Part shown: positions 6,481-8,505 of the stretch, one piece after another
Layout of the letters: the number at the start of each line of letters is the position of its first letter
Numbering within the stretch: the first letter of the stretch is position 1
DNA from: an uncultured Pseudobdellovibrionaceae bacterium
Lineage (GTDB): Bacteria > Bdellovibrionota > Bdellovibrionia > Bdellovibrionales > JAMPXM01
NCBI GenBank assembly: GCA_934277865.1
Contig: CAKQVW010000117.1
Location: 1-8,505, forward strand
Direction of reading: 5' to 3'
Length of the DNA stretch: 8,505 bases
Translations under genes and position numbers: made by a program
The notes under the pieces: generated by a model
The model's database searches: none
Told to the model about the DNA's origin: nothing
Seen by the model: only the letters and a program-made list of their open reading frames with translations

Positions 6481-6824
6481 CCCTGGAGGATGGCATCTTG
6501 CGCGTACTTTTTTGTTTGCACGAAGAGCTTTTGCAGACGCTGCATTTTCCCCCAAGGCAGGTTCAGTGCACCGCTTTCGGTTGTTTCAAGCGAATCGCCG
6601 GAAATCGAATCCGCCGACGGCATCGATTCGCCATTGCTGAACTTATAGGGGATCCGGCTACGCAGCTGAGTTTTTTCTTTCGCCTTTACGGATTCACAGA
6701 AGTCTGTGAGTGTTTTGACGTCGCAATCGACAGTTGGAATTTCCGCCTCTGCAGCCTGGCTCAGTGGGAAGGTGCTGATGAGCGGTGCGGGAATAAGGCT
6801 CGTTACCAGTTTCAGAAACGGCAT
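6420..6824 (-). pseudogene. N-terminal part of the frameshifted secreted protein, with signal peptide
   Basis: From ATG 6824 the product begins MPFLKLVTSLIPAPLISTF and continues to an A-E-A (25-27) signal peptidase I site, so it is exported. The mature part carries C34 and C43 and a Ser/Glu-rich region, then WGKMQRLQKLFVQTKKYAQDAILQG (residues 91-115), which looks like genuine coding sequence. After that, this frame yields a basic tail ending in NELRR and a stop at 6420, while the good coding signal moves to the frame of the downstream segment. The start at 6824 is chosen for its AGGAGA ribosome site; an earlier in-frame ATG at 6863 has none and lies within a TATTAT that could itself be a -10 box. 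Function unknown. Confidence 0.65.
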
Positions 6825-6828
6825 TCGA

Positions 6829-6834
6829 TCTCCT
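6829..6834 (-). promoter_or_regulatory. Ribosome binding site fixing the start at 6824
   Basis: On the - strand AGGAGA stands 4 bases before ATG 6824 (5 from the GGAG core). The alternative ATG at 6863 lacks any such site, and the chosen start leaves a clean signal peptide. Confidence 0.7.
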
Positions 6835-6928
6835 ATTGCCTGAATGAGAAGGCGGTCGATCATAATATTTATTCGGATTAATTTAAGTTCTTCTAAATCT
6901 CAAGATGGTGGGTCCCGGTGGAGGCTGC

Positions 6929-6949
6929 ACTGACAAAAGTTTTGTCAGT
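6929..6949. promoter_or_regulatory. Perfect 21-base palindrome in a divergent promoter region, probable operator
   Basis: ACTGACAAAA, one central base (G), then TTTTGTCAGT: ten perfect pairs round one base. The size and symmetry fit the binding site of a dimeric repressor, e.g. of the TetR type. It lies 104 bases from the start of the - strand secreted protein gene and 191 bases from the + strand lipoprotein gene, so it could serve either. Read as RNA it could not fold with a 1-base loop, which argues for protein binding to DNA. The rest of 6825-7140 holds an AT-rich stretch at about 6860-6898 and no protein gene that I can support. Confidence 0.45.
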
Positions 6950-7140
6950 TTCAGCGGTTTTTCCTCGATTGCTACGCAGCATAATCCCGATCCTCCAATC
7001 TCTTGCTGGTGATTGTCAGGATTCGAAGACAATCCGTCTAGTTTCTCTTGGGCGATGAAGGTCGAGTCTCGTTTGTGCCGATAAACTTTCGGACCTTTTG
7101 TCCTGGATTTTTATATCGGACTTTTATCGCGGAGGCGCAC

Positions 7141-8196
7141 ATGAAATCTCACCTCATCGGCTTGTTGGTGACCTTGGGGCTTGTGACGGCCTGTAGTCCA
7201 GTGGCGTTTGATCATGTGAAATCAGAAGCCCCAAGTGCCCAAGTGGTGACTCCTCCGCCTGGCGCGGCTCCGGATTGGGATCTGGATCTCGACCCGACGC
7301 CAACCCCAGCGCCAACACCAACCCCAGTTCCGACGCCGGCTCCAACCCCAGCGCCAACACCGGTTCCAACACCGGTGCCGCCTGCCGCGACCTTTAATCG
7401 TGGAGCCTGCGCCGCTGATTCCAGCACACGTCTACTTAGTTGTATGAACTGTGAGATTCCTCCGGTCGTTGTGGAGCCGCAGTTTTCACGTAAAGGACAG
7501 GCGCTTTTCGATATCATGACCAACGGCTGCCAAATTCGAAACGCGAGCGATCCTGTTGGCTATCAACCGCCATCACGTGCGGAATTGCTTCGCCGCTTAA
7601 ATCGTCTCTCGCCGACGCTCTATCCGGATTCTCCAATGACGGCTCAGCAAGTCGCGACGATCCACGCTCTGCAAAATGACCCAGCCACCTTGAACAAGTT
7701 TTTTGGCGGGATTTGGTACTCGGGTGTTACGGCGCCGACGATTGCTTTTGAAACCTACTTTGGTATTGAAACGATCGAAGCACGTTATGCGCTTTGCTAC
7801 GGAAGCGGAGAGGGGGCATCCGTGACCTTCAATCGTTTCAATTCGACCCTGCTTCGTTCCAAGCAGTGGGTGGATTGTCAGTATGGACCAGATCCTTTTA
7901 ACTGTCCGGAGCGTCCGGAGTATGTCGTCGCGAACACGTATCGAACGCAGCTGCGTCGCGCGATGAACGAGTCCATCAACAACCCCTACGTCGCGCCTCC
8001 TAGTCAGCGTCCACAGACATGTGATTGGGAAAAGTACGAAGGTCCGTATGACAACGTTGCAGACACGCACATTCGCAACTGGCTTGCCAACGGCTTCAAG
8101 GTGGGCGCTGAACATTCGATGATGTGTTCCGTCGTGACGGCTCCGCTCACTGGTATCATCGGAAACGTTTCGCTCGCTGCCTATCGTTGTCGTTAG
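7141..8196 (+). CDS. Lipoprotein with Pro-Thr linker, function unknown, 351 aa
   Basis: MKSHLIGLLVTLGLVTAC is a lipoprotein signal with cleavage before C18; Ser at +2 predicts the outer membrane. Residues 52-81 are a run of Pro-Thr, Pro-Ala and Pro-Val pairs, an extended linker that would hold the following domain away from the membrane. That domain (about residues 85-351) has around ten Cys residues, including CMNC at 101-104 and a final C350, so disulfide bonding in the periplasm or at the surface is likely. I recognise no enzyme motif; the Cys spacing does not fit a haem c (no CxxCH). ATG 7141 has GGAGG at 7131-7135; the open frame extending to 7048 is rejected because it destroys the signal peptide. 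It stands apart from the next lipoprotein gene by about 100 bases. Confidence 0.8.
   Translation: MKSHLIGLLVTLGLVTACSPVAFDHVKSEAPSAQVVTPPPGAAPDWDLDLDPTPTPAPTPTPVPTPAPTPAPTPVPTPVPPAATFNRGACAADSSTRLLSCMNCEIPPVVVEPQFSRKGQALFDIMTNGCQIRNASDPVGYQPPSRAELLRRLNRLSPTLYPDSPMTAQQVATIHALQNDPATLNKFFGGIWYSGVTAPTIAFETYFGIETIEARYALCYGSGEGASVTFNRFNSTLLRSKQWVDCQYGPDPFNCPERPEYVVANTYRTQLRRAMNESINNPYVAPPSQRPQTCDWEKYEGPYDNVADTHIRNWLANGFKVGAEHSMMCSVVTAPLTGIIGNVSLAAYRCR
7294..7383 (+). repeat. Pro-Thr coding repeat
   Basis: Degenerate 6-base units (CC-rich codon pairs for Pro-Thr/Ala/Val) fill this stretch. CCAACCCCAGCGCCAACACC occurs twice without change, at 7300-7319 and 7342-7361, showing a 42-base duplication on top of the short units. 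Changes in unit number would keep the frame and alter only linker length. Confidence 0.7.
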
Positions 8197-8229
8197 GTCC
8201 AGAACTCGGGATCTCGAATCTCACAAGCT

Positions 8230-8258
8230 TTTACATCGCCTCATGACTTGAGGAAAAT
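8230..8258 (+). promoter_or_regulatory. Possible promoter of the last lipoprotein gene
   Basis: TTTACA (8230-8235, five of six matches to the -35 consensus) and GAAAAT (8253-8258, four of six to -10) are 17 bases apart and would start a transcript about 35 bases before the ATG. I found no clear terminator after the preceding gene, so cotranscription is also possible. Confidence 0.3.
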
Positions 8259-8298
8259 ACGGCTTGTCAGTTTGAATCCCGAAGGAGACCTAAATTTC

Positions 8299-8505
8299 AT
8301 GTCACGAGTACGAACTGCGAAGATCCTATCCGTCACACTTTTGCTTGCCTCACTCTCTGGTTGCGGGACCGGTGGTACAGATTGGGCCGATGAAAAGGCC
8401 TCATTGAGCGCACATAACACACCGAAGTCTTGGGTGAGAATTCCCACAATTGATGATCCATCTGTCAGCGCAAAGGTCGTGATCCTTCGAAAAGGGCAGG
8501 AAGTT
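8299..8505 (+). CDS. Lipoprotein, N-terminal part (runs off the window)
   Basis: The frame opens with ATG 8299 after AAGGAGA (8282-8288, about 11 bases before the start) and stays open to the end of the window, giving 69 residues. MSRVRTAKILSVTLLLASLSGC is a lipoprotein signal with a basic start, a hydrophobic core and an L-S-G-C lipobox (C22). Gly at +2 does not give an inner-membrane retention signal, so the outer membrane is likely. The mature part starts GTGGTDWADEK and then reads as a soluble domain without a motif I recognise; VSAKVVILRKGQEV at the end could be a beta-rich segment. Function unknown. Two lipoprotein genes in a row suggest an envelope-related locus, but they share no similarity that I can see. 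Confidence 0.75.
   Translation, partial: MSRVRTAKILSVTLLLASLSGCGTGGTDWADEKASLSAHNTPKSWVRIPTIDDPSVSAKVVILRKGQEV

Noticed and set aside
7212..7523. - strand frame with a Val-Gly/Ala-Gly repeat
   Set aside because: It is the complement of the Pro-Thr coding repeat of the lipoprotein gene, an expected artefact of that repeat.
6942..8274. TTGTCAGTTT occurring at 6942-6951 and 8265-8274
   Set aside because: A ten-base match twice in 8.5 kb can occur by chance; the second copy lacks the palindrome and lies too close to the ATG for a -35 box.
1..8505. Mobile elements, CRISPR arrays, rRNA
   Set aside because: No transposase or integrase motifs, no regularly spaced direct repeats and no rRNA-like sequence were seen on either strand.

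Overview
The window is about 8.5 kb of compactly coded bacterial DNA of roughly balanced GC. It has clear Shine-Dalgarno sites, stop/start overlaps of 4 nt, lipoproteins with ordinary lipoboxes and an MltB-type murein hydrolase, so it comes from a Gram-negative bacterium. The several secreted or lipid-anchored proteins without recognisable function would fit a Bdellovibrionota-like (Oligoflexia-type) genome. That placement is an impression from protein style and was not tested.

Layout. Positions 1-1286 (+): the tail of a lytic murein transglycosylase, translationally coupled to a long pirin (bicupin). Positions 1389-2302: two small Cys-rich, probably metal-binding proteins that converge, a YkgJ-type CxxCxxCC protein (+) and a double zf-TFIIB protein (-), whose stop codons share one TTAA. 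Positions 2303-2724 hold no credible protein gene. On the + strand they carry a promoter-like sequence, a nested set of complementary segments and a strong hairpin followed by T residues, together a candidate structured RNA of about 250 nt. Positions 2725-4404: a LysR-type regulator (-) diverges from a YhhW-type pirin/quercetin dioxygenase (+), and the space between them holds a nearly perfect long inverted repeat. Positions 4524-5548 (+): azlC-azlD, a branched-chain amino acid exporter pair overlapping by 4 nt and closed by a textbook terminator. Positions 5566-6824 (-): one secreted protein gene split by an apparent one-base frameshift; its C-terminal half looks like an M48-type metallopeptidase fold that has lost its zinc ligands. 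Positions 6825-7140: a divergent regulatory region with a perfect 10+1+10 palindrome. Positions 7141-8505 (+): a lipoprotein with a Pro-Thr linker, then the start of a second lipoprotein that runs off the window.

How it fits together. The clearest functional unit is the LysR/pirin pair, an apparent regulator-target module built round a shared operator. azlCD is a self-contained efflux operon. The two pirins belong to different subfamilies and sit in different transcription units. The rest looks like ordinary chromosome with lineage-specific envelope proteins. I saw no mobile element, CRISPR array or rRNA, and no convincing tRNA. The best candidates for something undescribed are the putative RNA at about 2458-2705 and the degenerate, frameshifted M48-like protein.
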